Shown piece after piece: positions 61,886-64,000 of a stretch of DNA of 64,000 nt. This stretch comes from Zunongwangia atlantica 22II14-10F7 (GTDB lineage: Bacteria; Bacteroidota; Bacteroidia; Flavobacteriales; Flavobacteriaceae). The notes below the pieces were generated by a model, which ran no database searches, was not told where the DNA came from, and worked only from the letters and a program-made list of their open reading frames with translations. The position numbers were made by a program, and so were the translations under genes. The stretch spans positions 62,001 to 126,000 of the forward strand of contig NZ_ARYN01000009.1 in assembly GCF_002094855.1 (NCBI RefSeq), in the 5' to 3' direction. Position 1 is the first letter of the stretch. Each line of letters opens with the position of its first letter.

Positions 61886-64000
61886 TTAAAAACTAGCTCT
61901 ATTTTCAATGGTTGAAACTCTGGTTTGGGTTGAATTTATTTCTTCCACGCTCACTTGTGGTGCTGGTAAGCTTAGGTTAGCTTCTGCAACTTTGCTGGCT
62001 AATAGGTCATAATTGATAAGCTGACCAGTTACAATGCTGCTATTGTCAAGCATTCCACCTGAAGCAAACTTTCGCCCACCACCAGCTACATTTATAGCAC
62101 TTAATAATGGTGCAAACATTCTGGTACTTCTTTTATTTATTACGGCTTCATTTCCTTCAAGTTCTCCAAATGGTGTTTGTATACCACCTGCTGCATGGCT
62201 TGCCCCTTTTAGAAGCCCACCTTTTGCGAATGTTGGTTGCTTTTTCTTTTTGAATGCATTTTTAATGCTTGAAACAATACCAACTGTTTGTGCCACATAA
62301 CCAGCAATTAAGGGAATGTTCCACGGAAAAGGCGCACTTGCAGCCGTTTCACTCAAACCTTTAGCATTGTTAGCCGTTGATTCTGCAACCGCTTGTGTTT
62401 GTTTGCTCTGCATCATTGCGTTATCAATACCCCATTCTTTAATGGCTAAGGCTTGCTTTGCAATTAAGGCAGCTTTAGCAACTGCCGTTTCTTGACCAAA
62501 TAATGATGCAATTTGGTCAACAGTTTGCTTTTTTGCATTTAGTTTATCCTTTTCCGCTTGAACAATGGCATCAATTTCAGCTTGCCTTCTATTCTTTTCC
62601 TTCTCGGCTTCAGCATTGCGAATTTCGGTTAGTTCATCATTCTTTTGAATTTCCAGATTTTTAAGAAGTTCCCTTTTCAGTCCTTCATCTTCTGTAATAT
62701 TTTCAATTTCCTTTTCTAAATCGGCATACCTTTTTTCAATTGAAGCTTCTGTTTTAATTTCAATTTCTTCTTTTTCCTTATCGGCAAATTGTTTTTTTAA
62801 TTCATCAAGCCTGTTTTGTCTTTCTTGCTGGGCTGCCAGTTCATTATCAGTTATCTGTTTATTCTTTTCCTGCTCGGCTTTTATCTCATCATTTCTTAAA
62901 GAATTTCGATTTGTTAAACTCTCGGACATTTGCCCTGTGATACGTTCTTCAACTTCTAATATTTGGTTACGTGCTTCAGCTAAATTTTGTTGGGCTTCAA
63001 TATCATCTTTATTGATTTCCAACATTTGTTGGTAACCTGCTATCTTTTCATTTACAATGGCTTTTTCTGCTGCTGCTTGCTCTTGAAGTAATTGATTTAA
63101 TTGTTCGTTGGCTGCTGTACGCTGGGCAACGGTTAAAGTTTCGTCATCCCTTTGTTGTCTTAATAATTCAGCACGCTTTTGGTATTTTAAAGCAATTTCT
63201 TCTTGTTTGGCATCTAACCTATCCAATTGTTGTTCAAACCTTGCCACCGCTGCTGCATCACCAACAATACCAGATAAACCTTTTTCACCAAGTTTATCAA
63301 ATGTTTTACCAACACTATCACCCAAATTACTAAAGGTTGAAGCCACTTCACTTGCAGCTTCCCCCATAGAATTATAAAGGGTCTTGCCCGCATTTGCTGC
63401 ATCCTTACCAATTTCAGCAATTTCATTCCTGGTGTTTTTTAGATTATCGGTTAATTGATTAATTGTACTTTGGTCACCACTACCAAATATGGATTTTTCC
63501 CATATCAATTGCGCTCCCAAAAAGGCAGATTTAATGGTATAAAATGCGGTTTTTAATGGTGTTAATGCTAAGGTGATAAGGCTTGAAATTACCTTACCCA
63601 TTGCATCAAATCCACCAGTTGCATCATAGGCAGCTTTTACCCCATCAACAATTGAAGATATTAATGGTTGAAGTACAGAAGAAACGGCATTCATTGCGGT
63701 TTGCACCACCAACATTACACGCCTGTTTTTACTTAATGCATTTGTGAGGGCTGCAAAGGCTGCAACGGCTAAACCAATACCAGCTGCTTTGAGTGCAGAA
63801 CCAAACGCCCTTACACCTATCTTAGCTTTATTAATACTTGCAGTGTAGTTACCAACATTATTTTTTTGCTTGGTAATTGCATCAGTATTTTCTTTGGTAA
63901 GGTTTGTATTTTGGTCAATCCTATCATTAAGTTGTTTTAGAAGCTTTTGACCGTCTTCGGTTTCTGTGTTGATTTCATCCCTTATACGTCTTAAAGCTTG
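61886..64000 (-). CDS. Phage tail tape-measure protein, C-terminal part
   Basis: The frame stays open from the stop at 61886 to the window edge, so only the last 705 residues are seen; the internal ATG at 63715 is not the start. A hydrophobic Ala-rich segment near the visible start is followed by further membrane-like segments. Long coiled coils rich in A, Q, E, K, R (residues about 150-520) follow. The C-terminal part has WNIPLIAGYVAQTVGIVSSIKNA and FAKGGLLKGASHAAGGI, a Gly-rich segment typical of tape-measure ends. The protein sets tail length and helps DNA passage in tailed phages. Upstream tail genes lie outside the window. Confidence 0.82.
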   Translation of the reverse strand, partial: QALRRIRDEINTETEDGQKLLKQLNDRIDQNTNLTKENTDAITKQKNNVGNYTASINKAKIGVRAFGSALKAAGIGLAVAAFAALTNALSKNRRVMLVVQTAMNAVSSVLQPLISSIVDGVKAAYDATGGFDAMGKVISSLITLALTPLKTAFYTIKSAFLGAQLIWEKSIFGSGDQSTINQLTDNLKNTRNEIAEIGKDAANAGKTLYNSMGEAASEVASTFSNLGDSVGKTFDKLGEKGLSGIVGDAAAVARFEQQLDRLDAKQEEIALKYQKRAELLRQQRDDETLTVAQRTAANEQLNQLLQEQAAAEKAIVNEKIAGYQQMLEINKDDIEAQQNLAEARNQILEVEERITGQMSESLTNRNSLRNDEIKAEQEKNKQITDNELAAQQERQNRLDELKKQFADKEKEEIEIKTEASIEKRYADLEKEIENITEDEGLKRELLKNLEIQKNDELTEIRNAEAEKEKNRRQAEIDAIVQAEKDKLNAKKQTVDQIASLFGQETAVAKAALIAKQALAIKEWGIDNAMMQSKQTQAVAESTANNAKGLSETAASAPFPWNIPLIAGYVAQTVGIVSSIKNAFKKKKQPTFAKGGLLKGASHAAGGIQTPFGELEGNEAVINKRSTRMFAPLLSAINVAGGGRKFASGGMLDNSSIVTGQLINYDLLASKVAEANLSLPAPQVSVEEINSTQTRVSTIENRASF

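Larger units (their letters stand above)
53383..64000. mobile_element. Prophage-like integrated element (left part)
   Basis: From the gap next to guaA to the window edge, gene content changes to a tyrosine integrase, a serine recombinase, small proteins of unknown function and a tail tape-measure protein. Base composition looks lower in GC and genes are shorter. Nearly all genes except the integrase and one membrane protein lie on the minus strand. The other end is not in the window, so the full phage or element and its attachment sites cannot be defined. Whether it is complete or active is unknown. Confidence 0.75.

Noticed and set aside
53383-64000. CRISPR array or restriction-modification or defence genes in the element
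   Set aside because: No spaced direct repeats, nuclease or methyltransferase motifs were seen in the visible part.

Overview
The window is a chromosomal segment of a Bacteroidetes bacterium, most likely a marine member of the Flavobacteriaceae (Gramella/Zunongwangia/Salegentibacter-like; the genus cannot be fixed from sequence alone). The evidence is AT-rich DNA, lack of Shine-Dalgarno sequences, promoters of the TTG / TAnnTTTG type, many short Bacteroidetes lipoproteins, a bacillithiol gene, and family gene types such as tandem DUF368, GH3-like, LysM/periplasmic-binding fusion and a short TonB-plug protein.

Positions 1 to about 53,380 are ordinary core genome. In order they hold: envelope lipid-carrier transport (tandem DUF368/PopT), aroE, a DUF349 coiled-coil protein, mazG, tRNA-His, a cystathionine-enzyme/bshB1 pair, a PoxB-like pyruvate oxidase, an alcohol dehydrogenase, hutI-hutG, a thioredoxin lipoprotein, a frameshifted small lipoprotein, a SigZ-type sigma factor preceded by a 38-residue Cys-rich peptide gene, an SDR and a lipoprotein trehalase. 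These are followed by sucC, an MFS transporter, lysA, GMP reductase, nudK, a class-IV aminotransferase with a sulfotransferase-like partner, a GH3-like protein, a kinase-like protein without ATPase domain overlapping a CheY-like regulator, pyrG, yidC, a fasciclin lipoprotein, mnmA, a nitronate monooxygenase-like enzyme, an MG2/plug protein, OsmC, a LysM/binding-protein fusion and guaA. Most convergent gene pairs are separated by clear bidirectional terminators.

From about 53,383 to the window edge lies an integrated, visibly AT-richer phage-like element next to guaA. It carries a tyrosine integrase with an unusual coiled-coil insertion, a serine recombinase, many small membrane or secreted proteins of unknown function, a 23-residue-repeat protein and the C-terminal 705 residues of a tail tape-measure protein. 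Its other end is outside the window. GC-rich hairpins with shared arms (CCCUCAyA / TrUGGGGG) punctuate its intergenic spaces, two of them exactly 16 nt upstream of start codons.

The points most worth a second look are the Cys-rich peptide/SigZ pair, the repeated hairpins of the phage-like element, the integrase insertion, an inverted repeat between guaA and the integrase, a dispersed intergenic repeat found twice, the DHp-only kinase/regulator pair, and several small membrane proteins too short for ordinary gene calling.
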